From: Mycogone perniciosa
Taxonomy: Eukaryota; Ascomycota; Sordariomycetes; Hypocreales; Hypocreaceae
Assembly (NCBI GenBank): GCA_025331125.1
Contig: JAOALB010000230.1
Location: 1 to 59,253, forward strand
DNA: 59,253 nt
Direction: 5' to 3'
Both the position numbers and the translations under genes were made by a program. Each line of letters starts with the position of its first letter. Positions within the stretch are counted from its first letter, which is position 1. Under the pieces are notes generated by a model that had not been told where the DNA came from, searched no databases, and saw nothing but the letters and a program-made list of their open reading frames with translations. Shown here piece by piece: positions 21,201-31,769 of this stretch.

Positions 21201-23475
21201 TCTCTGGCTGTATACCCACCTTGTCTGATGGGGCATCGTGGTTGATGCCATTTTCATGGGATTCACTTTTGGCTTCGACCTCGTCTGGTTGTGGTTCAGG
21301 CCCAGAAAGCTCGTTTGCTGTGCTGTTTTCGTCACCGTTAATGGAATCTGGGTGGCGGACCAGCGAGACCTCATCCTCATCCTCAGTAACTGCATAATCA
21401 GCAAGAGTAGTGTCTGGCTGCGCATCCTCTACTCCAGCGTCGTGCATATCAACATCCCCTTCCTCTGCCCTGGAATCATCATGATTATCCTCGAGCTTCT
21501 TCATCTCCTTCAACTCCGATTTCCCGAAAAACAGGCCCAGCAAGCCATTGGATTCTCCGTCGGACCCAGACTCATCGTCACTTGATTCCTCTCCGTCTGA
21601 TGCCTCACTGTCATCCATATCACTGTCGCCCAGATCATCATCCATATCAACAGACTCATCACTGGTCTCTGCGGTTGACCCCTCGTCATCGACAAGGGTC
21701 TGGCTCGTGGCTTCGACTATTGTCTCTTTCTCATGGGAAGGTTCCAGATCAGGGATAAATGAGTATTTGGCTCGTAATTGCTCTTGGGTAAGATTCTCGT
21801 CTGCAGCGTCTTTGGGGTCGTCTACCTCTTCATCAGATGATGATGACATCATGTCACTGTCGCCATCCTCATCTTCATTATCGTCACTCTCGGCAGACGC
21901 TAGATGACAATTCTCATCATCATCTTCGGCTTCGCTGATGTCGTCACTCAGATCGTCAAAGCCATCCTCGTCAGAAGGGAGTTCAGAATCAATCCCTCCC
22001 GCCTGACGAGCTTGGAGTTTCTTCTCAGATAGACTGACAGCCTGGTTGAGGGCAGCTTTGACTCGTTTCTGTTCTTCTGCTTCCCATTGCTCTATGCGTT
22101 GTCGGTTGACTTCGACACGAACATTCTCCCAGGTACCAGAGAGTGCCTTGATAACGACTCGGTAACGCACCAACCACTGCTCCCTTTCTTCAGCCTCCAG
22201 CTCTTTCGCTGACTTGGGTTGGCGCCGAAGCCACTCCTCACGGCAGGCCTCGGCAAGCTTTCTTGCAGTTGATCGATGTCGCTGTTGCTCTGCTAGCATA
22301 AGTTTTCTGAAATTGGTCATGGCTTTCGCCATATGATCCTGCCTGGCCCATTGTCTCGGCGGTTCCTCTTCAGTCTCTGGAACAAAAAGAGAACATCTTT
22401 GCTGGGAGAGAAGCCCCCCTGGCTCAACCTCCTCTTCGATCCGGATGACTATGCGTGCATCCTTTTGTGCCATCTCATCTGTATAATGAGGCCCATCCTC
22501 GGACGCCAACAAACCACCATCTTCAACAGAAATGCTCCCCGCATGTTCCCAATAGTCGTCAAAGTCTTTGCCGATTCGTGGTCGTTTGCGCACTTGATCC
22601 GGATGTACCAACGGGATAACATCTGAGCGGTGGCTAACCCTTAGCTTGATCCGAGGCGACCGACCTGTACCGTTTTGCGATGCATACTTGGAGGCTGCTG
22701 TTGGAGTAGCTTCCTCTTTCGCATCGGAACTCTCAGCGAGGCGTGTCGATCTTCGAGAGCGTGTGGAGTGTCGAGCTGACGGGGGTGGAGGCGAGGGGGT
22801 TCGTCGACGTAAGGGACGTGAGGAGGATCTAGGCTCTGGAGCGGCAGCTCTCCTGGGGGTGGATTTTGCAGTCGACTCTGGTGTTGCTGACTTCATCCGC
22901 GTAGCTTTGCTTGCAGGGCGCGGTTTGGGTGTGCTGCCATTCGGCGTCTTAGTTGACTTGCCGTTGGCCAACGTGTCCTCTTTCTTGGGCGTGGTTCCAT
23001 TCGTCCCATTCCCATTGATGGAGTGCCGTGTCGTCCGCTTCTTTACCGGAGGCTGCATCTCTACAGGAAGGATATTGATGCGGCCGGATTTGCGCCGTCC
23101 GTTCTCCGTGAATGACGTGGGGCCGTCGGCCTCGATCTTCTTCCATGGTGGCGATGGGGGCTTCGGCTTGCGGACAAGAGACGCCGGGGGGGTGACATCT
23201 CGTGTTCGCTGCCTCTTGGCCGGGCGCTCGCCGTCGTCGTCGATGCGATGGCCATTGCTGTCTTCAGCCGGATGCGGACCGTGGCCATTTGTCTGGGTCG
23301 TTATCGCGTCGGGTTCGGCATGGCCATTCGTCCAGGCCTCGATGGTCGTATCGTCGGTTCCCGTCTCGATGGTCGGCGCGTCGTCCGAGTGCGTGTTTAC
23401 AGTGCCGTTCTCCTTCGTGGCAGCCAGAGGGTCCGCGTTGGGGCGCACATGGTCGAGCGACGCGGTCTCGGGCAT
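18241..23475 (-). CDS. SWR1: SWR1 chromatin-remodelling ATPase
   Basis: This is the catalytic subunit of the SWR1 complex, which exchanges H2A for H2A.Z in promoter nucleosomes. A single uninterrupted frame encodes 1744 residues from ATG 23475. The disordered basic N-terminus is followed by the HSA region (about residues 370-470, QWARQDHMAKAMTNFRKLML), long acidic histone-binding stretches, the Snf2 ATPase with DEMGLGKT (about 882) and DEAHNIKN (about 987), the long Swr1/INO80-type insertion between the lobes, and the helicase C-lobe (LIFTQMTKVLDILEQFL, LDGATKVEQRQ, RSGGLGINLTGADTVIFYDQDWNP, DRCHRIGQTRDV). The length and split ATPase fit Swr1 rather than Ino80 or Snf2. The frame stays open for another 41 codons upstream without an ATG. 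It is divergent from the complex I gene. Confidence 0.95.
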   Translation of the reverse strand: MPETASLDHVRPNADPLAATKENGTVNTHSDDAPTIETGTDDTTIEAWTNGHAEPDAITTQTNGHGPHPAEDSNGHRIDDDGERPAKRQRTRDVTPPASLVRKPKPPSPPWKKIEADGPTSFTENGRRKSGRINILPVEMQPPVKKRTTRHSINGNGTNGTTPKKEDTLANGKSTKTPNGSTPKPRPASKATRMKSATPESTAKSTPRRAAAPEPRSSSRPLRRRTPSPPPPSARHSTRSRRSTRLAESSDAKEEATPTAASKYASQNGTGRSPRIKLRVSHRSDVIPLVHPDQVRKRPRIGKDFDDYWEHAGSISVEDGGLLASEDGPHYTDEMAQKDARIVIRIEEEVEPGGLLSQQRCSLFVPETEEEPPRQWARQDHMAKAMTNFRKLMLAEQQRHRSTARKLAEACREEWLRRQPKSAKELEAEEREQWLVRYRVVIKALSGTWENVRVEVNRQRIEQWEAEEQKRVKAALNQAVSLSEKKLQARQAGGIDSELPSDEDGFDDLSDDISEAEDDDENCHLASAESDDNEDEDGDSDMMSSSSDEEVDDPKDAADENLTQEQLRAKYSFIPDLEPSHEKETIVEATSQTLVDDEGSTAETSDESVDMDDDLGDSDMDDSEASDGEESSDDESGSDGESNGLLGLFFGKSELKEMKKLEDNHDDSRAEEGDVDMHDAGVEDAQPDTTLADYAVTEDEDEVSLVRHPDSINGDENSTANELSGPEPQPDEVEAKSESHENGINHDAPSDKVGIQPETSNQDVSMVDISDASTPGALLTENPVTSVTTTKAANSGTDALTNQPDPQHTQSPPTMETKPSENDAPLTEAVTGESLKTNDSALSPITPVHKTEVPFLLRGTLREYQRQGLDWLAGLYANNTNGILADEMGLGKTIQTIALLAHLACNHEVWGPHLVIVPTSVMLNWEMEFKKWCPGFKILAYYGSQEERKRKRQGWNNDDVWNVCVTSYQLVLQDQQVFRRRRWHYMILDEAHNIKNFKSQRWQTLLGFNTHSRLLLTGTPLQNNLTELWSLLFFLMPAEKGVGGFADLQEFHDWFRKPESQILENGRDQMDDEAKAIIAKLHKVLRPYLLRRLKADVEKQMPAKYEHVEFCRLSKRQRELYDGFLARNDTRDTLASGNYLSIINCLMQLRKVCNHPDLFVDRPIMTSFRMRISVPAEYEATVRSVQRSILAEKLMSSVNLAFLNLIPTQHEHLSTVKADSINQLSSHRVLMDLREAQKCRAQNAYTNLDPSTVESNIAYVESAARWGRFEELQHCVYLNALRRQQRPIYGKNVVDLVTIDAHRRPYRPRPKVPQKIMDWFESDSAFMQALTPSLDQRADSLKTTIEKFSCVTPAVVTRDLDPLILGPKGIEAFTDEDLKLSAPVRWAPFLPKQPPADPWHEARMRLTIQFPDKRLLQYDCGKLQALDKLLRKLQVGSHRALIFTQMTKVLDILEQFLNIHGHKYLRLDGATKVEQRQILTDRFNHDPRILCFILSTRSGGLGINLTGADTVIFYDQDWNPAMDKQCQDRCHRIGQTRDVHIYRLISEHTIEANILRKASQKQMLDDVVIQEGEFNTDSFNRPSVRDVLSEKVDFMSEGVAAADAALDLVLGGPEGSSDQRRVGRVFEQAEDKEDVAAARVAEKEIQADDADFTEKPSGAGSGTSTARQGTPAGKFILDGGIGILDGSDAARVDEVEEYNAWGSRLGNIDEYMLSVMTEQLKDTKLELPKDKKKGKKKGKDTRKR

Positions 23476-24062
23476 AATAGCAATGTGGCAGCCAGAGGAC
23501 ACAGCGGGCGTGATCTCGGTGAGGCTATCATTTGGCGGGGAGAAATTAATGTCTACGGACTCGTAGCGCTTCACCGGGTCTTCGTACGAAGTCTGCACAT
23601 GATCAGAGGCCTGGCTGGTGTGCTGCGGCGGATTTTGCTGGCAATTGCAGTCTCGTCAGCAAAACTTTTGAGCCGGAAGAAACTCGCCAACGCCATGATC
23701 AAAAATGTACGAGTACCTGGGGTACTTCGTCATTGTACTGGAACTCCTTCGGTGACACTCGAAGCTTGGCCGGGCCGACACAAAATCCGGTCGTGCATAC
23801 TCCATACTGTGCTTGTACTTCGTACCTTTGCTCCATGCACTCTGACTTGCCAGCAGGCTGATACCTGAGGCAGCGAATCATCTGGTCTGGACCATCACAA
23901 CCTCTCATCCAATCCATCGAGGTCTCCACGAAGAGAGAGCCGTCACGTCACAGAGCAATTGGGCGCCAGTGGCAGAGTCAATTCGCCCAGGGTGAGCCAC
24001 ACAAGATACCATTTCCATGCGCGCATTCGGACATACTAATCTGGCTTATTCGCATTCTGCAG
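23476..24062. other. Divergent promoter region, SWR1 / complex I subunit
   Basis: About 590 bases shared by two divergent genes. GTACTTCGTAC occurs at 23815. No other feature seen. Confidence 0.5.
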
Positions 24063-24719
24063 ATGCTCCCTCAACGACTTGTGCGAGCTTCGGCTCTGCG
24101 CACCAGCCTGGCTGCTACTCGACGACTACCTGTGATGCAACGACGAGGCTTTTTGCCATCGCAGTTCTCCGACAAGAAGGTGTTCGAGGAGAAGTTCCCC
24201 GGCCCCCTTCCGGAGCTCAGCGCGGCCGAGGACCCGGGCATGGTTCGTGTTCCCGCAACCCGCCATAGTTATTTGAAGTGCATTTGAGTCTGATGGTCGA
24301 TGGCAGAACGGAGGTTACATCAACCCACCCCGAGTCAAGCGACAATTCCGCGACCCTTACGCAACCTGGTGGGATCCCCAGGAGCGACGAAACTTCGGCG
24401 AGCCTATTCACGAAGACAACGACGTTTTGGGTATTTTCTCCCCCTGGGAGTATACGTGGACCACCACCGGTCCTGGTCTTGTGATGATTGGGACGTTCAT
24501 TGCCGTATTTCTTGGTGTTACTGGGGTTGTGTACCTCAACTATCCCGACAGAATTGCGTACCCAAGAGAGTTTGAAAGTGGTTTGGAGCGAGAGTTGGGC
24601 GGTCCTGGGGCCGTGAGGGTAAGTGGCGTGTTACCGAGACCTCGATGGATGAATATACTAGGAATATGTGCTAACAATGGAGCCTATAGGCACGAATGGC
24701 CGGTGATGAGGATCTATGA
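24063..24719 (+). CDS. NADH:ubiquinone oxidoreductase accessory subunit (NDUFB8/ASHI type)
   Basis: This is an accessory subunit of the membrane arm of mitochondrial complex I. Exons 24063-24242, 24307-24618 and 24690-24719 give 173 residues. The N-terminus is Arg/Ser/Ala-rich and looks like a mitochondrial presequence (QRLVRASALRTSLAATRRLP). Family-like stretches are NGGYINPPRVKRQFRDPYATWWDPQERRNFGEP and HEDNDVLGIFSPWEYTW, followed by one membrane helix (GLVMIGTFIAVFLGVTGVVYL) and the short NYPDRIAYPREF tail. The third exon encodes only the last nine residues. All junctions are GT-AG. Confidence 0.9.
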
Positions 24720-25783
24720 AAACAGGCATAGAATGTTCCATTGTACATAACCAGGCACGGAATAAAATGCCATTTCTTTGTGTCTTGCACAGCTGGACAC
24801 TGGTTGTATGTTTGCTGGGTCTCATATTGCCTGTATTGGAGCAGTGTCGTGGTGCTTTCTTTGGGCACTGCAGTTTCTGAGTATCACGCGAATTGCGGTT
24901 CCCCCTCGCAACACTTTGATGTTCGTATGCTAAAAACAGTAGTTGAATTGTAGCTGCTCGCTCCACAACTGACTAAAATAATGTCATTCAATGCTCCTGA
25001 GAAACTTGGAAGATGACGCATGCGTAATTCTTTCCATTCTCTCACTCAGCGACTGAGCCTCGGGGGCTTAGATAACAACTCACCGGTGTCGTTTATCTGT
25101 CTGTTTGTCGGTGGACATGCTCGCTTACAATGTCCGTGTTTAGCTTGGGAACCGCTGGCAATTTTTATCGGTTTGGTGGAAGGAGCTCGCTGCTTCGTTC
25201 AAATGGCCGAATATCACGAGACTTGAGCTTCTGTTGTTATGGTCTCTCTCCGCTTCTTGATACAGCCGATTGATATGAGGAGGCAGTTTCAGTCCAGATA
25301 TCCACCGGCTGTCTCCGTTCCATCGCTTATCTCGTCTCAAGACAGTGCGTCTTTTCGTCTTGCCCTACTCCTCGACCTCGGTAGACACTTGGATCCTTTC
25401 TTGTGATTAGCTAGACAGGCTCCTAGAGCTTCTCAGAGCAGGAGGTGAAGCCTCTCTTCTACATGCACACTTTCATTAGGAGGTGCTAGTAGGCGAGCAA
25501 CAAGTCACTGTCTCTGACCCCGCATGTGCTGCTGCCTCCTTTAGCAACTGATCTGAGGCAAAGTGCGTAGCCCAGACATCCAACTGCGTACTTGATCTCC
25601 CCCTCAATCGCTTGATCATCCCGTCTGGACACGAGTTTTGTCATAAGCATCAGCTTCTCTTCCCCCTCTTCCCCCTCTTTGTCCTCCACCACCACCTTGG
25701 AATAGATAGTACAGCCGTCTTTGACCCCCTTCTTGTTCGACACAAGCCATTGCAGTCGGATAAACCTCCCCATCGCCTTCAAG
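24720..25783. other. Intergenic, promoter of the conserved fungal protein
   Basis: About 1.06 kb between two plus-strand genes. A pyrimidine-rich tract at 25648-25700 lies 90-130 bases before the next ATG, as expected of a promoter or leader. ORFs here are short and not convincing. Confidence 0.5.
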
Positions 25784-27815
25784 ATGCGGTACGAAGACTG
25801 GGACATTTTGCTCTTCCCCCTGGATTGCAAAGTGCCAGTCAAGGAGTTCAAGGTGCAATGCCATGTTGCCCACGATGCAGGTATGTGTTTTTACAGCCCC
25901 TTGTCCTCAATATCTAGACATCTACTTTGACATCTGACCATTCCAACCAGAATTCTCCCACAGCCACGGCTCGTATGGACTTCCGACAGTCTACTGCTTC
26001 GTGCCCAGCTTGCCACCGGGCACTCCGTTCCAGATCTCGGTTCATTCGTGGTCTGTCCCAGCCATCAGTCAGTTCACCAGATGCTATAGCAAGTATCCCG
26101 ACGACGTCAATTTCGAAGCCAGACTTTTCATCGATGGACGACTTGTTGCGTACGATAGCCCCTGAACTACCGATTCAATGCCTTATCTGTCATATACGGT
26201 TGACCGCTGACACAATCTCAGGTCAACCTACATGGACCGAGAAGGGCTTTGGCCGCATGTGATTGCTCATCGCTTTGGTTGGATACAGTCTGATATTAAG
26301 CCATGTGTGTATCGACTTGCTAACCTGTTGTCAACACAGAACTTTCTAAAAACGGAGATCTAGAACCCCTCAGGTTCCCCAGCTTTCGCCAAGAACTTCT
26401 TCAGCAAAACTACTGGAGCCCGGCCGACGACCTGGGACGCATTAAACTTGTGATTAGTGAAGGATTTCCGCGGGACTCCCTTTCAGTGCCCATTGAAAGG
26501 GTTAAGAATATCGTTGTGTTCTCCTTTCAACATGCCCCGCTAGGTGATATATTCCAACTATTTGCAGCGCGGCGTTCGTATTTGCTAACATCGACCAATG
26601 AAGAAATACTGGAGGCGTCTTCCATTGCGTGGCCGAATCCTTCCATGTGGCATCGAACGCCCTTGACTACATCGATGCCCGTTTCGGCTTACGCCTCAGA
26701 TGATGCCGACTCACACGCGCATTCTCCAAGGCGAAGGGGCAGCAGCGGTGTCGGCAATTCCTCGAGCTACTCCTCCAAAGCCATGCATTCAAGAATCTCT
26801 AACACCGTCAGCGGGACGAGGAAACTCAATCACCAGGGCCGCAGCAGTCTCTCTATTCCAGGGAACAATAATACACCAGACACCTTTGGTGACGCGAGTG
26901 CATACTTTGAGTGGTTGAGTAGCATGGGCATGGGCGTGAGTGATGCGAACCGATGTGATGGACAGGCTGCCATCCTCAACGTAACGCAAAAGGCGAGGAA
27001 GCCAAACGCCGATACCAACATGCAGAATTTCCTTCCCGTCGGTCATGGAATGGAATCAGCTGCGATGATGGATCAGCAATTCACACTCGCGAATTTCCAG
27101 AATGACGATGATGGCCATTTTGGATACTTGAAAGTTCCGACCAATACCCCGACCGCAGGAACGACGATCGCATGTGATGCCGAAGGTACTGTTCAAGGAG
27201 CAAATACCTCATGTCTTGCAGTCGATATTAACAGTTGGACCTCCAGGAATTCCGTTCCCCCTAACCCAAAATTCTTCGTTTCCGGTTGACATGACCGGCT
27301 CACTAGCCAACTCCTTGCTCAACCAACCGATGCCGGCGCACTTGCTGGCGCATAACCCCCATTGTCCAACCCCTGAAGGGATCACACGTAAGGAGAATCG
27401 TCTTCAACCACAAACTGTTCCATCGCCGTCTACAATGTCTTCGGTGTCAACGTCTGGTAAGGATCACTGTGACATGAGAAATGCCTCTCGATAGTTGTAT
27501 ACGGTATCAGGAGCCAATCTTCTAGGGGGAACGCTCACTTCGCAGGTCAATAGCCCTCAAAGCCAGATTTGTTCCGAGATGGCCCAACGACTCTCTTCCA
27601 TTGGAGACTTTGCGGCCAGCCTTATAACTGGTTCGACATCAGAGGCTTCTCTCACAAGTTCTACAGGAAGGTTGATCGAGAAGGGAACAAAGCGAAGCCG
27701 CAACTTTACTGATGCCTCTGCCGGAGTTATCGATGATGAGGATGAGCCAAGAAGGGCCAGCCCAAGAGTCCGGCTTACCTCATTCTCGGATGACTGCCCA
27801 ACCCTGGATACCTAG
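25784..27815 (+). CDS. Conserved ascomycete protein of unknown function
   Basis: Seven exons, 25784-25880, 25951-26149, 26222-26277, 26340-26543, 26604-27185, 27235-27456 and 27511-27815, give 554 residues. The N-terminal half (MRYEDWDILLFPLDCKVPVKEFKVQCHV, LPPGTPFQISVHSW, YPDDVNFEARLFIDGRLVASTYMDREGLWPHVI, then VISEGFPRDSLSVPIERVKNIVVFSFQHAP) looks like a folded beta-rich domain widely seen in filamentous ascomycetes. The C-terminal half is Ser/Pro/Thr-rich and ends in a basic/acidic region (KRSRNFTDASAGVIDDEDEPRR) that may be nuclear. I do not know its function. The exon 4/5 intron (60 nt) is stop-free and 3n, so retention would add 20 residues. The intron at 27186-27234 is short (49 nt); its acceptor was chosen because only it keeps the frame. 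Confidence 0.75.
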
Positions 27816-28553
27816 TGACATGTGTGCATTGTTTGTGATGTCTACCCGAATTACCCCTCTGGATTGCGCTGCCAGCATGGCAGCTGACGTGGTACTAGCA
27901 TACTTTTTTCTTGCTTTTATTTTGGTGAGGAGGTTGCGAAGTTTCTCCCTAATTGTTGACGGGTGCACGGAGTATGATGTCTTCAGCGCAAGGTCTTCTA
28001 ATTGTTATGTGTGGCATGTACAATAGGTGGGTATGGATTGATTATGAGCATGATAGTCCGTACTGGTGAGAGTCGTTCAGGGTTTGTCTAAGATTCTGTA
28101 CATAAACAAATGCACTATTATCTCCTGAATCCCGCTTGTGTTTTGCTGACTGGTCTGCGGAAATATCGCTATTTTGAAGTTTCGGAGATAAGCTCTGGCT
28201 GGTATAAATACGTCATAGCGGACACTGTGCATTAGCTTCCCCAGAAGGAGGCCTTCAGAACGGGCAGCTTCCAAATCGCGGCCTAAAGCGGCTATTTACA
28301 TTAACCGTTAGTCTCAATAATGCCATTTTCAATAGATAATCCAAATAATCAGGATATATATATATATATACATATTTATTGCCATTGCACGTCCTCCTCT
28401 TGATGCAAATGTGAATTGCGAACCCCGAGCCTAACCCATTGACAAGGAATCAACTTCATAGTCACGTGAGCTGTGTCTTGTCTCTTCGGCAAGCGTCGGT
28501 GTTTCCCTCACTCGCAACCTTTGCTTCTCATTGTTACATCAACCACCTCGAAT
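27816..28553. other. Intergenic with a TA dinucleotide run
   Basis: About 740 bases between two plus-strand genes. An (AT)n run lies at 28354-28370, roughly 185 bases before the peptidase ATG. No gene recognised. Confidence 0.5.
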
Positions 28554-29884
28554 ATGCATTGGGCAACATTGGTAGCTGCTCTCGCTTCGGTGTCATTGGC
28601 GGTCTGCTCTGAGGCACAACAATGGCCTCTATCCAGCGGCGTTCATCCAAGCTCATCAGCCTCGCGAAATGCCGATGTGGACGCTCCGCCGTACCGGGAT
28701 GAGTTGCTTGGTCTCCTCGAGTCCCTTGTCTCCATCCCCTCTTCTAATGGCGAGGAAAATGAGGTTGGCAGCTTCCTCGTTGACTATCTCACCAAGCAGG
28801 GCTACCAGGTCGACATTCAATTTGTTCCTCCGCCAAAGGAACATCCAGATGTGGCTGAACGGTTCAATGTCCTTGCGTGGCGCGGTAGCAAAAAGCCCAA
28901 ATACAAAGTCCTGGTGACGAGTCACATTGACGTTGTCCCGCCTTACATCCCATGGCAAATGGAGGACGGCGATGTGACCAAGGAGACAATGATCAAGGGC
29001 CGGGGCACTGCTGATGCAAAGGGCAGCGTTGCGACTCAGATTGTGGCGGTGAACCATTTGCTTGCTACCAACAAAGATGTGAATATCGATGATGTGATTC
29101 TTCTGTTTGTCGTTGGAGAGGAAACCAGTGGCGATGGAATGAGGTTCTTCAGCGACTCGCTAAAGAATATGGACACCCCACTCACATTTGAATCAGCCAT
29201 CTTTGGCGAGCCGACGGAAAATAAGCTGGCGTGTGGTCACAAGGGTATTCTCTTCGGTGATATCCGGGCCAAAGGCAAGGATGCTCACAGCGGATACCCG
29301 GAGATGGGCAAGTCGGCCAACGAGCTCATGGTTCGCGCCATGGCCAAGATCTTGGATACGGATCTGGGTACTAGCAAATTGTTTGGCAAAACGACCTTTA
29401 ACATTGGCCGCTTTGAGGGCGGTGTTGCTGGGAATGTGGTTCCCGCCAATGCCTATGTCGGTCTGACTGCTCGAGTTGCGACTGGCGCGGAGAAAGACGG
29501 CCACAAGGCTGTGCAGCGCAAGATACAGAATATCCTAGACGAAGTCGACAAGGAAGCCTTTACTTTTGATGGTGTTTTCGGATATGGTCCCTACAAGTGC
29601 AATTGCGATGTTGAAGGTGAGCACATCAACCTCCCGATAGTCCATATGGGCAGTCATTTTGGTTGCATGGAAGATGGTCGAATTAACGTGGTCTAGGCTT
29701 CGAACCCATTGTTGTCAATTACGGAACTGACATTCCCAACTTGAGTGGTGACTATGTCCGGTACTTGTACGGTCCGGGAACGATCCTGGTTGCACATAGT
29801 ACTCGGGAGAACGTGACTGTTGGCGACCTGGAGACAGCAGTGGATGGCTACCGAAGGCTCATTCTCCATGCATTGAAGCAATGA
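28554..29884 (+). CDS. Secreted M20A-family metallopeptidase (carboxypeptidase/deacylase type)
   Basis: Exons 28554-29616 and 29697-29884 give 416 residues. A signal peptide is clear (residues 1-20, WATLVAALASVSLAVCSEA). The M20 zinc-site motifs are present: SHIDVVP (His), GRGTADAKG (bridging Asp), VVGEETSGDGM (catalytic Glu and metal Glu), IFGEPTE, and the C-terminal TDIPNLSGDYVRYLYGPGTILVAHS (last His). The closest fungal relatives are annotated as carboxypeptidase S-like or acetylornithine deacetylase-like secreted enzymes, so the substrate is uncertain. An upstream in-frame extension exists but the ATG that begins the signal peptide is preferred. The gene ends about 125 bases before the convergent MRI1. 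Confidence 0.85.
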
Positions 29885-30008
29885 GAGGGGCACTCGTCAT
29901 GGAGGGGAAATCTGAGTGCCAGAGGATATCTGCCCATATAGTATATTGGATTGTTGCCGCATCTGTTCCTTCCGTGTCCAGGCTAGTGATACTGACGATG
30001 GAAGCTGT

Positions 30009-31175
30009 CTACTGACTCACCACCTTTGCCCATCTTTCTGGCATGATTTTGCTAAAATCAAAGGTTCCGTCGGCACCCTTCTCTACTGCACCCTTTTCAG
30101 TCACAACCGTGTCGATGAGCTCTGCGGGCGTAACGTCGAATGCCGGATTCCAGACGTTGATCCTCTGGTCTGCTGTCGCGATGCGAACTTTGTTGCTCTC
30201 GTCCACACTGCCATCGGGCTTGACCACTGCGCCGGTGATTTGCGTCAACTCCTCCCGTTTCCGTTCCTCAATCTTGATGCCGTCGCCGGTTTCGGTCTCC
30301 AAGTCAATGCTTGTAGTTGGCGCGGCGACAATGAACTTGATTCCATGGTGTTTAGCCAGAACTGCTAATTGGTATGTGCCGATTTTGTTAGCCGTATCGC
30401 CGTTACGGACGACACGATCGGCGCCGACAATGACGGCAGCGATGTTCTTTTCCGATTTCTTGGTCCGGAAGAGCGAAGCGGCTATTGAGTCTGTGATGAG
30501 CGTGCTTGGGATGTTCTCGTAAACGAGCTCGAATGCTGTCAGTCGGCTGCCCTGGTTGTAGGGCCGAGTCTCGGTGCAGTAGGCATGTTGCAGCAACCCC
30601 TGGGACTGAAGCGTACGAATGATTCCCAATGCCGTGCCATGGCCGGAGGTGGCGAGCGAGCCGGTGTTGCAGTGGGTTAGAACGGAGATCTTCTTGTCAG
30701 AGGATGCGCCAACTTGGGCCTGGAGCCACTTTGCGCCAAAGTCTCCGATGGAGAGATTCGTGTGGAGGTCCTTTTCGAATATCCTCTCGGCCTCTTCGAT
30801 GAATGCCTGTATGATGGCGTCTTTGTCGGCACTTTCGCCGCCTGCGCGTATTATCGCCTTGAGTTGGTTGATGGCATTCGTGAGATCGACGGCCGTTGGT
30901 CTGCTTTCTTTCAGATAGTCCAATGCCTCGTCAATGTGCGCAATGGCCTCCTTTGCTGAACTCCCCGGAACGGAACCATTGTGCAATTCTACGGCGAGCC
31001 CGAGACTGGCAACGATGGCGATGGCTGGCGCACCGCGGACTCGCATTGAGTAGATGCTGTCGAAGGCCTCTGTCCGTGTTGAGACGGCATCGTAGTGGAA
31101 TTCATGGGGCAGACGAAGCTGGTCGAGGACTTCCAGCTTGCCTCGTGTGTATCGGACGGCCTGTAGGGTAGACAT
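30009..31175 (-). CDS. MRI1: Methylthioribose-1-phosphate isomerase
   Basis: This enzyme converts 5-methylthioribose-1-phosphate to 5-methylthioribulose-1-phosphate in the methionine salvage pathway. A single exon encodes 388 residues, the usual fungal length. Diagnostic stretches are the N-terminal MRVRGAPAIAIVASLGLAVEL, the HCNTGSLATSGHGTALG block with the catalytic Cys, and VGADRVVRNGDTANKIGTYQLA with the catalytic Asp. It belongs to the eIF2B-alpha-like fold, but the Cys/Asp pair separates it from eIF2B subunits. It is convergent with the peptidase gene and divergent from TRS130. Confidence 0.95.
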   Translation of the reverse strand: MSTLQAVRYTRGKLEVLDQLRLPHEFHYDAVSTRTEAFDSIYSMRVRGAPAIAIVASLGLAVELHNGSVPGSSAKEAIAHIDEALDYLKESRPTAVDLTNAINQLKAIIRAGGESADKDAIIQAFIEEAERIFEKDLHTNLSIGDFGAKWLQAQVGASSDKKISVLTHCNTGSLATSGHGTALGIIRTLQSQGLLQHAYCTETRPYNQGSRLTAFELVYENIPSTLITDSIAASLFRTKKSEKNIAAVIVGADRVVRNGDTANKIGTYQLAVLAKHHGIKFIVAAPTTSIDLETETGDGIKIEERKREELTQITGAVVKPDGSVDESNKVRIATADQRINVWNPAFDVTPAELIDTVVTEKGAVEKGADGTFDFSKIMPERWAKVVSQ

Positions 31176-31769
31176 TGTTGTGATTGTCTACGGAGTAGCT
31201 GGAGGTGGGATATATTCAGATCAACCTGTGGCACTTATTCGTCTTGTCTCAGCTGGAGTCGACTCAGCGCAACTGGATCGCGCCATGCAGTTGCCCCTCC
31301 TCGAGATTCTGCCAGACCCCGCCAAACGGACGACAATAAACGGGACACTCACGGATAGTTTCAACTACCATACTCTGTAGACAACTCTAATTAAGTCATA
31401 CAATGCCTATCACCGTAGGAAACCCTCAAACAGCTGATGTAATATCAGCAAAGATTTTTAATGCTATAAGAATTAACTAGACCATTTGATACTACTATTA
31501 GGTAGGTGTCTTTTGCAGTCTCTCTTTTTTGTCACCGGCTTGACAGTTGCATTAGTGGCCTCACCGCCCTGGATCGGAGAAACATCGGTTCCAAGCCCAC
31601 CTTCGTGGTGGGGTATGGGGTACGTACCAGTGGCTTGCCAGGGGTCATCCACGTTGGCGGTGGAGCTTCACAGTGACCAGCATAACAGCTCCATCACAAG
31701 AGGTCAAGGAACATTCCGCTCTCATCTCAGGCGGTCGACAATGTTCAGTGCAGAGACGACCTGTTTGCC
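31176..31769. other. Divergent promoter region, MRI1 / TRS130
   Basis: About 595 bases upstream of both genes. TACGGAGTA lies at 31189, 14 bases from the MRI1 ATG. No other feature seen. Confidence 0.5.

Noticed and set aside
22646..23566. 306-codon plus-strand ORF
   Set aside because: Antisense of the SWR1 N-terminal coding region, in GC-rich DNA; no domain is visible.
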